Origin: Chloroflexota bacterium
GTDB lineage: Bacteria; Chloroflexota; Anaerolineae; Anaerolineales; UBA4823
Direction: 5' to 3'
Assembly (NCBI GenBank): GCA_030636125.1
Contig: DAOVXM010000030.1
Coordinates: forward strand, 1-11,511
Length of the DNA stretch: 11,511 nt
Numbering within the stretch: position 1 is the stretch's first letter; every line of letters begins with the position of its first letter. The position numbers were made by a program, and so were the translations under genes. The notes below the pieces were generated by a model. That model did not search any database and was not told where the DNA came from. It worked only from the letters and a program-made list of their open reading frames with translations. Positions 1 to 8,339 of this stretch are shown piece after piece.

Positions 1-57
1 GCCTGGTCAATCGTTGGGCTGCTGCTCGGGTTTACCTTAGGTTTATTGAGCACATAG
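1..57 (+). CDS. C-terminal end of a membrane protein (partial)
   Basis: Frame 1 is open from the window edge to a TAG at 55-57 and reads AWSIVGLLLGFTLGLLST, a hydrophobic stretch typical of a last transmembrane helix that ends a protein. Only 18 codons are visible, so the family cannot be named. A polysaccharide chain-length regulator (Wzz-like) often ends in such a helix and would fit the envelope genes that follow, but this is a guess from context. The next reading frame opens only 7 bases downstream, which suggests one operon. Confidence 0.5.
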   Translation, partial: AWSIVGLLLGFTLGLLST

Positions 58-64
58 AAGCCGA

Positions 65-1243
65 GTGATTTCGCTTACTGACCTCCCGAAGACTGAAATG
101 TTGCAGCGTACAATCTATAAACCACACAACACAATTCGCTTATTCATGATTGTTGTGTGGTTAATTGCATCATTCGTCAAACCATCATCACAAGCCTACG
201 CTGCCAGTGGTATGCCTGATTCAACTGAATTTGGCTACGGTGCACGCTTGGACCTGTGGGGACAAGAGGTCGATCTCTCAATTAATTCCGCTGTCGCTGT
301 CGGGTTAGATTGGATTGGGATTGATTTTGACTGGGCGCGGCATTGGCCGGACCCGGGAGGATCAGTTTACCTCGAGAACCTGGACAGTGTGATGGCCAAT
401 ATTTCAAATCACCAGGTCAAGGTATTGCTCTAACTAAGTAATCCCCCAGACTGGGCAAAAACATCTACCGGACCGGATGTTAAGTACACCCTTGAGCTGA
501 TTAAGCTCCTTGTGGACCGATATCCGGACACTTTGCTAACCATCGAGCTATTCCCCGGGGCCAACACATTTCAAGGCTGGGGAGCTCCACCCAATCCCGC
601 GGCCTATACTGCATTATTGGACGCGGCCCAGAAGGTCTTGGGATCATCGCATGATTCTGCGCTGATTGTTGCCGCGGGACTTACCCCCTTACCACCGGTT
701 CACTCAACTGAAGACATGGATGATATTGTCTTCCTGAACGAACTATATCAGGCGGGGGCTTCAGCCTTTATGCCCATTGTAAGCGTTCGCCTCAAGGAAG
801 TCAGCGCAGACATAATGGCACCTCCGGATGGTAATGATCCGCGAGTCTTTCGTCATTACGAGAGCATACGCCAGGTGATGCTAAAACACCAGCATACCAA
901 TGGACTGATCTGGATTACAGATTTCGCCTGGCCCTCCACAAACGTAGAAATATCACAACAGGTCCGTTGGCTTATCCAAGCCTTCAATTTGACCAAATCC
1001 CAGTTATACCTGGGAGTTGCTTTTTTTGATGGTCTTAATCCCCCCACTGGATACAACGGCGAAATCTCACACTCACTCATACAGAGAGATGAAGATAACA
1101 CTCATTTACACCCAGCTCTTGGTACCCTGGGCCAGATCATAACGGTAGGAAGCACAGGTCAAGCCTCTTCATTACATAATTACCTATATAAAAAAATGAT
1201 CGCCGGACAAGAGAAGAATTATCTAAAAACCAACACACCATGA
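65..1243 (+). pseudogene. Secreted glycoside-hydrolase-fold (GH39/GH5-like TIM barrel) protein, interrupted by in-frame TAA
   Basis: One reading frame runs from GTG 65 (or the more conventional ATG 98) to TGA 1243, broken only by TAA at 431-433 (codon 123). The two halves, 65-433 and 434-1243, are in the same frame and read as one protein. A signal peptide is visible, with a hydrophobic core at residues 24-38 and a likely cut after AYA (44-46). The mature part opens with FGYGARLDLW and GLDWIGIDFDW, then KVLL-stop-LSNPPDWA, as in bacterial cellulase-superfamily barrels. The family's acid/base segment (usually WNEPN) is replaced by LFPGANT (162-168). The nucleophile segment (usually TEFGW) reads TDFAW (285-289). 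Both catalytic glutamates therefore seem to be lost, and a sugar-binding or structural role is more likely than hydrolysis. The TAA differs from the Gln codon CAA by one base, so it may be a recent nonsense mutation or a sequence error. The gene overlaps the next one at ATGA. The fold is an inference from motifs. Confidence 0.6.
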
Positions 1244-2100
1244 AAAACTACCGGTTGCTCACGTTCGTTCTATTATTCACTGGCTTCCTACTCCCCGGTT
1301 TTTGGGCTGGAAGACAAATCGGTAACCTGTCCCAGGAATCACAAAGCATAAATCACGGGAAAGCTCAAACCGAGTACACACAGATAGTCGAACCGGTCAA
1401 CTTAACTGAAGACCCATTGACAAGCGCGACCACGCCCCCGATTCCATCATCACCAGTAAAGAACAAAAATGAAGGGGAAAACCGCCAGCGCAACATCTTG
1501 GTGGTCGGTGTGGATGAGCTAGATTCGGCCTCACCTCATTTAAAAAGCGTATGGTTGATCGTTTATATGCCCAACACCCCACACTTTATGCTACTGCCTG
1601 TCTATCCGATAAAATCACTCACAGAAACAAACAACCGGTCAACAGGTGGAACTCTGCCAGATATATTCCAGCTCGACAAGAAAAAATCTCCGCATATTTC
1701 TTTCTTTGAAGCCTTAGATGCAAAAGATATCTGGTGGAATGGTTATATCCTCCTGGATGAAACTGCTCTGGCCGAAGTCAGTAATTTTGTAGGCAGTTTC
1801 GATAGTAATCCAAACTTCGCTAGCATCAGTGCTATCAAGAGAGTTCCAGACCCAGAGGGTAATCCGCTCGGAGCGTTGTTAGGGCAGGCAAAAATCGTTC
1901 AAGGACTGTGCAATCAAACAATCCACCTATCAACAGTCGAAACATGGCAATACTTACAGCTATTCAAAAAAATTCGGGAGCATGTTCGCAGCGATCTCGA
2001 TTTTGAAAAAGCCGTCGCAGATTGGCAGCAGCTTCTGCTATACAGCGGGAACATCTCTTGCGAGTTCCCCTCCCTGGCTGCGCCCAACTTTGGTCCTTAG
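1240..2100 (+). CDS. Degenerate LytR-CpsA-Psr (LCP)-like membrane-anchored protein
   Basis: This is a 286-residue protein. An N-terminal hydrophobic helix (about 6-24) is followed by a Ser/Thr/Pro-rich linker (about 30-80), then a domain starting NILVVGVDELD (85-95). That opening, the strand ending in FMLLPVYP (116-123), and DAKDIWWNGYILLDE (160-174) line up with the LCP core, where the usual patterns are ILLLGVD, LLSIPRD and IDYYVxVDF. LCP enzymes transfer glycopolymers from lipid carriers to the cell wall on the outer face of the membrane. Here the Arg-Asp of SIPRD is replaced by PVYP, and the RSDT-like segment reads LKSVWL, so phosphotransferase activity is doubtful. Two cysteines near the C-terminus (in LCNQT and ISCEF) could form a disulfide outside the cell. 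The ATG sits in an ATGA overlap with the preceding gene, implying translational coupling. The LCP assignment is from motif pattern only. Confidence 0.55.
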   Translation: MKNYRLLTFVLLFTGFLLPGFWAGRQIGNLSQESQSINHGKAQTEYTQIVEPVNLTEDPLTSATTPPIPSSPVKNKNEGENRQRNILVVGVDELDSASPHLKSVWLIVYMPNTPHFMLLPVYPIKSLTETNNRSTGGTLPDIFQLDKKKSPHISFFEALDAKDIWWNGYILLDETALAEVSNFVGSFDSNPNFASISAIKRVPDPEGNPLGALLGQAKIVQGLCNQTIHLSTVETWQYLQLFKKIREHVRSDLDFEKAVADWQQLLLYSGNISCEFPSLAAPNFGP

Positions 2101-2145
2101 CTCCCGTCTATGAATCAATAGGTAAAGTTACCGATCTCCAAATGT

Positions 2146-2193
2146 CCTCCGAACGAAATCTACCTCAGAAAAAAGTTCGGAGGTCTTTGTTTT
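2146..2193 (+). terminator. Intrinsic terminator after the envelope cluster
   Basis: CCTCCGAAC (2146-2154) and GTTCGGAGG (2175-2183) are perfect 9-bp inverted arms around a 20-base loop, followed by TCTTTGTTTT. It lies 45 bases after the LCP-like stop codon. The loop is long for a terminator. The 3' arm also contains GGAGG, placed 10 bases before an ATG at 2194. Confidence 0.7.
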
Positions 2194-2244
2194 ATGAATA
2201 TCCTCGCGGCATATTTCTTGCACCTTCCTCCACACGAACAATAG
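2194..2244 (+). other. Possible 16-codon leader ORF
   Basis: ATG 2194 to TAG 2242-2244 encodes MNILAAYFLHLPPHEQ. A strong Shine-Dalgarno sequence, GGAGG, lies 10 bases upstream, but it is inside the 3' arm of the terminator hairpin. A leader peptide is possible. A chance ORF is more likely, because a purine-rich hairpin arm produces the same pattern. Confidence 0.2.
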
Positions 2245-2245
2245 T
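2218..2245 (+). promoter_or_regulatory. Weak candidate promoter for the 2TM-TPR operon
   Basis: TTGCAC (2218-2223), a 16-base spacer and AATAGT (2240-2245) form a poor sigma-70-type match, 3/6 and 4/6. It is listed because a terminator lies just upstream and the next gene starts at 2279, so a promoter is expected in these 85 bases. Confidence 0.2.
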
Positions 2246-2267
2246 CTCAACTCAGGTATCCCCTTAA

Positions 2268-2274
2268 AAGAGGT
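2268..2274 (+). promoter_or_regulatory. Ribosome binding site for the 2TM protein
   Basis: AAGAGGT ends 4 bases before ATG 2279, and the core AGG is 5 bases from the start. This is the clearest Shine-Dalgarno sequence among the genes of region 2 and fixes this start. Confidence 0.65.
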
Positions 2275-2278
2275 AGAT

Positions 2279-2602
2279 ATGATCTCAATCTTCACCTACC
2301 AACTCCTTCTAGTCATGGCAGTACTTCTTTTTGGATTAGGCGTCCTCACCTGCATTACTGGCGTCATCATACTGGCAACTAGAGCTGCCGGACGTGACAT
2401 CCGCACAATTGCCAACCAGACCACCCAATTGGCCCAAAAGGGATTGGCTGAAGACGTTGCCGGATTAGTCGGCAATGCATCAGCATTACTCGAGGCCATG
2501 AACAAACTAGTCCGCACGACGGCTGGTGTTGGGGTGTTCCTCACGCTTTTTGGATTGGTATTGATGGCACTTGCCACCTGGTTAGCTCTTCAAATTTATT
2601 AG
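2279..2602 (+). CDS. Small protein with two membrane helices, family not recognised
   Basis: This 107-residue protein has a hydrophobic helix at about 7-33 (rich in Leu, Val and Ile), a polar and largely alpha-helical segment at about 34-78, and a second hydrophobic helix at about 80-105 that ends the protein two residues later. The middle segment has Ala/Leu/Gln spacing suggestive of an amphipathic or coiled helix. No signal cleavage site and no catalytic motif are visible. Few charges flank the helices; the basic residues after helix 1 (RAAGRDIR, from about 34) suggest that the middle segment is cytoplasmic. It precedes the giant TPR gene by only 20 bases, so the two are almost certainly co-transcribed. 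A membrane anchor or sensor for the TPR protein is a reasonable guess; a holin-like pore protein is another. Function is unknown. Confidence 0.75.
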   Translation: MISIFTYQLLLVMAVLLFGLGVLTCITGVIILATRAAGRDIRTIANQTTQLAQKGLAEDVAGLVGNASALLEAMNKLVRTTAGVGVFLTLFGLVLMALATWLALQIY

Positions 2603-2622
2603 ATCCGTCCGAGTAAAAAGCC

Positions 2623-5600
2623 ATGACACATGTATCATTCATCACTCGACTGAAAAGTATTCTTCCCGAATCTTCCTGGCCTTGGATGTTCGCCGCCCTT
2701 CATCATGATCGGTTAATATGGGATTGTTTGTCGGGAACAATTGGTGATCGAATCCTCGATCTGAACTCCACCAATCCCGATGACTATTCCCCCGCGGCCC
2801 TGAGCCTGATCGCCTTGGAACTACCCACAACCGCCGACCAATTACGTTCCGCCCCTATGCATCCGGCTGTCGATGGAGAGATCGACGAATGGGAAGTCAT
2901 CCTGGCTGACATACCACTCGCGCAGGCAGGATTGTTGGCGCTTGAAATGCGCGAACGACACCGCGCGACCGGCTCTTGGGCAGAGGTGATCAGTGAAATT
3001 ACCAAGATCACTCCTACAGCGCTCGCCTGTTTATATGGGATGATCCCAGAACCAATCGAACTCCTACAAACTCTTATAAAGATCAATGTAGGTAATGCCC
3101 CGAATAATCTTTATATCGACCTTGCCCTGCATGCGTTGCTCAGCAACCCTTTACCGCCCAGCTCACATATTAGTGCCGTAATTACACTGTTTGAAGGTAT
3201 GTCACCTACCACGCAGTTAGATCTGTTGAGGTTGCTTTCCAGTTATCGACCTGAACTAGCAGCCAAGCTCTCCCAACGAATCCGAAAAAATAGCCCCTTG
3301 GAAGCGAGCCGCCATCCAGCCAGGATCGATTACTTGACAGAGCGATTGGCAAAACATATCCAAAGCGCCGAATTACACAATCTTGAGAGTGACTCCGCCC
3401 AAAGCATAGCTGCCTTGGAAGAATCTATCACCACCGCAAAGTTGCTAGAAGCGAGGTTGGCGGCAAAAGTGGCAAGGGTAGCAAGCACAAGCGCGGATCC
3501 CCAAAAATCTTTAGCTGCCTGGGAGCAGGCTAATGAGCTAGACCCCCAATCACCTGATATCCAGGCTGGCTATGCGATCACTTTAGTTGACGAGAACCGT
3601 ACAGCTGACGCGCAAACACGTCTCAGCGATTCTCAAGCTAACCATCCCGCTCTCCTACTTGCTACTGCTGCATTGAATCTCAAGCGCGGGGAGCACGAAA
3701 ATGCGCGTCAAACAGCCTGCCAGACGCTGGAATTGATCGAGGCAGATCCACAACCGATTGATATATTCCCTAACAGCCTCACCAGCCGTCTTGCCAAGAT
3801 CCTACTCGAACTGAACCTGCCACGAGAGGCTACACGAGCTGCTGAAATTGCAGTAAGCCAAAAACCAAATGATCCAGAAATGCTGTCTTTGTTAACTTGC
3901 GCCTGGAGTGCAGCCGCACAACCTGAGGCAGCTCTTCTGTCTGCGCACCTGGCAGTTACTGCATCTCCCGAACGCCGGGATTTACGCCTGCAACTGGCTG
4001 AGAGCCAGGAGATGGTTGGAGATTGGTCAGCTGCGCTTAAGCAGCGTTCTCTTATCATCGAAGAACTGGAAGCGCCTCCCGAGAGTGAACTGCTTTCCCT
4101 GGCGAGCTGTGCCATACATGCCGGTCAGCCGGAAAGCGCCACCCAGGTATGCCAGCACTTACTCCAGCACGATGAAAACGATGGCGAGGCGATGGTTGTG
4201 CTTGGGAAAGCTAAAGCCGCACAGGGTGAAACTCAAGCTGCTTTAGAATACTTACACCAAGGGACTCAATTTTTGCCGGATCAATCCTCAGCATGGCTGG
4301 AGCTGGCAGGTTTCTATCTGGAGGAAGATCAAAAACAAAAAGCTTTGGAAACCCTGCAAGCGGCTACGCACGCGGTTCCAGAGTCACCTGAAATCCACCT
4401 GGCTTTAGGCGAAGCGCACCTGGATCAGGGCGAACTGACCCAGGCCTTGACCTCACTACAAAACGCTACTGAGCTGATCCATTCACTACCCAGAAACCTG
4501 AAATCACCAAAAGATGCATATAATCAGGGAGTGCTTTATTTCCAAACCTCCCTGCGATTAGGGCAAACCTTACACCAACTCGGGCACACGGAAGAAGCAC
4601 GGCAAGTTCTGGAAGAAGCCTATCTGCAGGCGCCCACATACCCCCATCTCGCTCAATCCTACGCCGAAGCTCTTCTGGATCTTGGAGAAACACGCCAGGC
4701 AATCACCCCCCTTGAAACCATCCTGGCTACTGAACCAGAGGACATCGACCCCTACCTGAAATACGCTCATTGTTTACTGAAACTTCAAAAAAACCGTGAA
4801 GCGGAGATAAAGATTGGGCGAGCTATCCCGATACTTCAGCGAGCCTTGGAAATCAGGCCCAGCCATCCCGAAGCATTATTACTTCTAGCCGAAGCTTTAT
4901 CAGCAAACGACGAGCTGCTCCAGGCGATGGACGCTTATAACAAAGCGATGGAAACTGATCTCGCTCAAGACCCCGCCTGGCAGATCCGGCTATCGCTTGG
5001 ATTTGGGCAAGTGGCGCTCAAACTCGGCCAGATCGAAACCGCGGTGGCCTCATTGCAGGAAGCCTACCAGGCTGATCCGGCCAATGCTCGAGTATTACGT
5101 AGTCTATCTGAGGCTTACAACGCAGCTGGGCTGACAGAAGACGCCTTCGAAACCGCGCAGACAGCTTTGAGCTTGGCTCCGGCAGAGGTAGATTCACTGG
5201 TATGGTTCGCCGACCAGGTCGAGACGCTTTTAGCCAAACCAGGTTTTAATATCAGAGAAGCCCAAACAGAAGTGCTCAACGCGCTCGCTACGGCCACGCA
5301 GATAGAGCCTCAGCGAACAGATTTATGGGTCAGGTTAGGTCAAACCCATCTGAAGAACGGGGACAGTCAAGCTGCTATAAAAGCCTTCAGAACCATCGCG
5401 GATATCCATAATCCAAACTCAAGTAGTCTGGCTGCCGATCTATACCAGGCTGCTCATGGGTTGATGGATCTAGAAGATGCTGGAAGCGCGGTGACTTGCC
5501 TGGAACGCGCATTGCAGCCCGACTACACCCCGATCTCACCATCCGATCCGAGTTTACTTGAAATCTTAACTGCACTATCCACAGCTAACTTCCAAAGTGG

Positions 5601-8163
5601 GGATTCTAAGGCAGCCTTAGAGTCGCTCAACCAGGCGATCATGGTCGCCCCGGATGAATCACCTCTTTATATTGACAAAGCTGACCTACTGCTAGAAGCT
5701 GGAGATGCTGGGCAAAGAGAAGAAACAAATATTAGCGAGGCTTTATCCTGTCTGGAGACGGCTCTCCAACTCAATCCAAATGATCCCAATTCCCATCATC
5801 GCGCGGCACTCATCAGACGGACCACCGGGGATATACCTGCTGCGTTGGATCACGCCGAGCAGCTCATCAGCCTATCCAGCGACTCTGTTGAAGAGAGCTT
5901 AACTTGCCGTACTCTGGCGGCAGAGCTGGCTTTGGCCATGCTGCGGCCCGAACTAGCGCGCAGCTACCTGGATTACAAAGAGCCTGAAAGGGAAATCAGT
6001 GACCACGTAACCCATCTTGAATTCCACTACTTACAGGCCGAGCTGGCAATGGATGCTAGAGAAGATCACATTGCCGTCAACCAACTGGTAAAGATCTTGG
6101 AGGCAGCTCCAGAGGAGCCCCGGGTATTGGCAATTCAAGCGCGGCTGAGCATCAAGCGTGGCGATTACCACGCAGCTGTGGCTACCTTCAACAGCGCTTA
6201 TGAAGCAATTGGTGAGCCCTCCAACGCACCGGTATCCAGCCTACGCCCGTTGGCCCAGACAGCGCTAGAGACACGGCAGTGGGATAAATCCATTGAACTG
6301 CTGAAACACATCGTAAAAAAAGCTCCCCTGGAGCCGCTTTCGCATATCTCCCTGGCACGGGCTGTTGTGCTACGGGCTGAATATGAGCGGCTATGCCAGG
6401 CATTGGATGCTGTACACCGGGCTCCTGGTGAATCATCCCTGGATGAGGATACTCACCGCGATTTTGAGGTCAATATACTTGAAGCTGAAGAACAAATCGA
6501 CCGGTGGGAAGAACAACTACAGGAGTCTGGTAAATCTAAAGGGGAGTTAGAAGCCTCCCAAAAATCCATAAACCGCTGGCGGGCGCGTGGCAAGGCGATT
6601 TTCGAACCTTCCCCGGAAAGCGCCCAGGCCCTGGCCGAGATGCCTCAACAAACCCCTGGTGATATTGCCGCGCTGGTGGCGTGTCTGCGCCAGACCGGTG
6701 AGTTAAAAGCGGCTGGTATGGCTGCCCGGGAACACCCTCAAAACCCACTGGTATTGATCCAGTTGGCACTAGCTTTGGGCGAAGATAAACCCCGCCAGGC
6801 ACTAAGCGCGGTACAAGCGGCAAGCGACAGCACAAGACGACCCAAAGGGCACTACCAGTCCGGAAGCACAGGCATCAACATCGAAACCGAACCATTCATC
6901 CTGGCATTGCAAGCTCGTCATTTCCACATCCACGGACAAAGCTTTGAAGACCAGGCCAATGCCCTCAAGTCAATACAGACTGCCTTAACCATTTGGCCAA
7001 ACGAGCCACGCTGGCATGTCCTGGCGGCTGAGATACACCTGAGTGAGAATACCGTAAACAAACTCACCAACTTTGAAGCTGCTATCCCTCACCTGGAGCA
7101 GGCGATCAAGCTGGAACCAGGGTACGCACCCCCATACCTCACCTTGGGGCAAATCTATCTCCAGGAAGGCTCTATCCAGCAAGCTATCCACACGATCGAA
7201 GGAGCAGCAGACCTGGTGCCAGAGCAAGCAACACCCTGGATACTCCTGGCGAAAGCTCACCTGACTGCAGGTGACCTGGATCAAGCTGGGGCATATGCTG
7301 AGCGCGCGGTTACCTTATCCCCCAACCAGGTGGAGCCGCTCTTATTACGTGGAGAGATCGACCTGAAGGCGAACAATCCCAGTGGAGCCCAGAGCAGGGC
7401 TCAGGCTGCCTTACGAATTAACCCGGATGATATGGCGGCAATGTCAATGATGGCACACGCACTTAGTGAACTTGGACGTCCAGAGGAGGCGCTATCTCTG
7501 GTGGAAATCGCTTTACAAAGCACACCCGATTCATTAGCTCTATCTCTGGAGAAAGTACGCATTATAGACAAAACCAAAGGCCAATCCCCTGCTCTCCAGG
7601 CCATCAATGAATTAAAGGAGCGTTATCCTGAAGAACCTGTTATCCTGGCATTCCTGGCCGAGGCTCTGGATGAAGCCGGAGAAAACGAGAAAGCTATCCA
7701 GGCTGCCCAAAGTGCCCTGCGAGGCAACAGCGACCAGGAGCAGCTAACTCTCGGAGAACAGGCAAAACTGCATTATCTTCTTGGATGTTCATTCAGGCGT
7801 TCCGGACAACTCGACCAAGCTGTTCACCATTTGAGCGAAGCCAGACGTCTCTCACCCGAGATGGCAGATATCTACCTGGAGTTAGGCCAAACCCACGAGG
7901 AGCGCCGGCAGCACGACCAGGCCCTGAATATATACCAGCAGGCCATCGCGGCAATTCCCAATGATTACCGGGCTTACTACCAGACCGGTATCGCTCTTAA
8001 GGAAAGCAAAGACTATCAGGGCGCTGAGAAGATGCTTCGCCAGGCAGCGGAATTGGCTCCTAACGAACCCAGCATCCACCGTATGTTAGCGGCTGTTGTT
8101 GCTCTCAACCTGGTGCACAATTTTCGCGAAGAAGTGCCGCATGATATGCAAGTAAGTGCATAA
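2623..8163 (+). CDS. Giant tetratricopeptide-repeat (TPR) scaffold protein, 1846 aa
   Basis: The protein is soluble, with no signal peptide or membrane helix. Residues 1 to about 270 are helical and not clearly TPR. From about 280 to 1830 it is nearly continuous TPR, with repeats of about 34 residues and the usual W/L-G-Y/L-A-P spacing. The clearest stand near 1487-1600 (for example AIPHLEQAIKLEPGYAPPYL) and near 1737-1825 at the C-terminus. A charged, Glu/Arg-rich segment at about 1280-1340 (starting DFEVNILEAEEQIDRWEEQL) looks like a coiled coil and breaks the solenoid. A non-TPR insert, RRPKGHYQSGSTGINIETE, follows at about 1404-1422. TPR solenoids bind peptides or partner proteins; no enzyme motif is visible. 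The start ATG has only a weak ribosome site (GAG at 2610-2612), so translation may be coupled to the preceding gene. The protease gene downstream also carries TPR-like repeats, suggesting the two proteins work together. Confidence 0.9.
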   Translation: MTHVSFITRLKSILPESSWPWMFAALHHDRLIWDCLSGTIGDRILDLNSTNPDDYSPAALSLIALELPTTADQLRSAPMHPAVDGEIDEWEVILADIPLAQAGLLALEMRERHRATGSWAEVISEITKITPTALACLYGMIPEPIELLQTLIKINVGNAPNNLYIDLALHALLSNPLPPSSHISAVITLFEGMSPTTQLDLLRLLSSYRPELAAKLSQRIRKNSPLEASRHPARIDYLTERLAKHIQSAELHNLESDSAQSIAALEESITTAKLLEARLAAKVARVASTSADPQKSLAAWEQANELDPQSPDIQAGYAITLVDENRTADAQTRLSDSQANHPALLLATAALNLKRGEHENARQTACQTLELIEADPQPIDIFPNSLTSRLAKILLELNLPREATRAAEIAVSQKPNDPEMLSLLTCAWSAAAQPEAALLSAHLAVTASPERRDLRLQLAESQEMVGDWSAALKQRSLIIEELEAPPESELLSLASCAIHAGQPESATQVCQHLLQHDENDGEAMVVLGKAKAAQGETQAALEYLHQGTQFLPDQSSAWLELAGFYLEEDQKQKALETLQAATHAVPESPEIHLALGEAHLDQGELTQALTSLQNATELIHSLPRNLKSPKDAYNQGVLYFQTSLRLGQTLHQLGHTEEARQVLEEAYLQAPTYPHLAQSYAEALLDLGETRQAITPLETILATEPEDIDPYLKYAHCLLKLQKNREAEIKIGRAIPILQRALEIRPSHPEALLLLAEALSANDELLQAMDAYNKAMETDLAQDPAWQIRLSLGFGQVALKLGQIETAVASLQEAYQADPANARVLRSLSEAYNAAGLTEDAFETAQTALSLAPAEVDSLVWFADQVETLLAKPGFNIREAQTEVLNALATATQIEPQRTDLWVRLGQTHLKNGDSQAAIKAFRTIADIHNPNSSSLAADLYQAAHGLMDLEDAGSAVTCLERALQPDYTPISPSDPSLLEILTALSTANFQSGDSKAALESLNQAIMVAPDESPLYIDKADLLLEAGDAGQREETNISEALSCLETALQLNPNDPNSHHRAALIRRTTGDIPAALDHAEQLISLSSDSVEESLTCRTLAAELALAMLRPELARSYLDYKEPEREISDHVTHLEFHYLQAELAMDAREDHIAVNQLVKILEAAPEEPRVLAIQARLSIKRGDYHAAVATFNSAYEAIGEPSNAPVSSLRPLAQTALETRQWDKSIELLKHIVKKAPLEPLSHISLARAVVLRAEYERLCQALDAVHRAPGESSLDEDTHRDFEVNILEAEEQIDRWEEQLQESGKSKGELEASQKSINRWRARGKAIFEPSPESAQALAEMPQQTPGDIAALVACLRQTGELKAAGMAAREHPQNPLVLIQLALALGEDKPRQALSAVQAASDSTRRPKGHYQSGSTGINIETEPFILALQARHFHIHGQSFEDQANALKSIQTALTIWPNEPRWHVLAAEIHLSENTVNKLTNFEAAIPHLEQAIKLEPGYAPPYLTLGQIYLQEGSIQQAIHTIEGAADLVPEQATPWILLAKAHLTAGDLDQAGAYAERAVTLSPNQVEPLLLRGEIDLKANNPSGAQSRAQAALRINPDDMAAMSMMAHALSELGRPEEALSLVEIALQSTPDSLALSLEKVRIIDKTKGQSPALQAINELKERYPEEPVILAFLAEALDEAGENEKAIQAAQSALRGNSDQEQLTLGEQAKLHYLLGCSFRRSGQLDQAVHHLSEARRLSPEMADIYLELGQTHEERRQHDQALNIYQQAIAAIPNDYRAYYQTGIALKESKDYQGAEKMLRQAAELAPNEPSIHRMLAAVVALNLVHNFREEVPHDMQVSA

Positions 8164-8234
8164 CGATACAGTAACATAACAGAGCGCTTACTATTACGGA
8201 CAGCAGAGTAGGATGCTGCACACCGCCTAAAAGG

Positions 8235-8339
8235 GTGGAAGCTATAACGGAAACCAATTTTACGATCTACTCGATAACAATCTGGATCGAGCTCAAGTTC
8301 AACAATTTAGAAAAGGCAAAGCAGGTATTGAACGGATGA
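8235..8339 (+). CDS. Possible 34-codon ORF coupled to the protease gene
   Basis: GTG 8235 to TGA 8337-8339 encodes a peptide ending KFNNLEKAKQVLNG. The stop overlaps the protease ATG (8336) as ATGA. The last 14 residues resemble half of a TPR helix pair (NNLEKAKQVL). The frame is open upstream back to a TAA at 8172. The ribosome site is poor, with purines AAAAGG directly against the GTG. It could be a coupled leader peptide, the decayed end of a TPR gene, or chance. Confidence 0.25.
   Translation: MEAITETNFTIYSITIWIELKFNNLEKAKQVLNG
8270..8291 (+). repeat. Short inverted repeat in the TPR-protease gap
   Basis: CTCGAT (8270-8275) and ATCGAG (8286-8291) are perfect 6-bp arms around a 10-base spacer, 44 bases before the protease start. 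This could be a small operator or RNA hairpin, but arms this short arise by chance. The rest of 8164-8335 shows no convincing promoter. Confidence 0.25.

Noticed and set aside
431..433. Reassigned TAA codon in this organism
   Set aside because: TAA also ends the TPR gene (8161-8163) and the protease gene (11159-11161), while TAG and TGA end others, so the standard code is in use.
2022..2267. 81-codon + strand ORF spanning the LCP-like gene end and the terminator
   Set aside because: It overlaps a better gene in another frame, runs through the hairpin, and its product has no recognisable pattern.
3708..4115. 135-codon antisense ORF inside the TPR gene
   Set aside because: Its Ser/Ala/Arg-rich product is what the reverse strand of Ala/Leu/Glu-rich TPR codons gives; there is no start signal or motif. 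The same holds for the other antisense ORFs within the two large genes.
2623..8163. DNA-level tandem repeat array in the TPR gene
   Set aside because: The repeats are similar as protein but diverged in DNA; no near-identical units or CRISPR-like spacing are visible.
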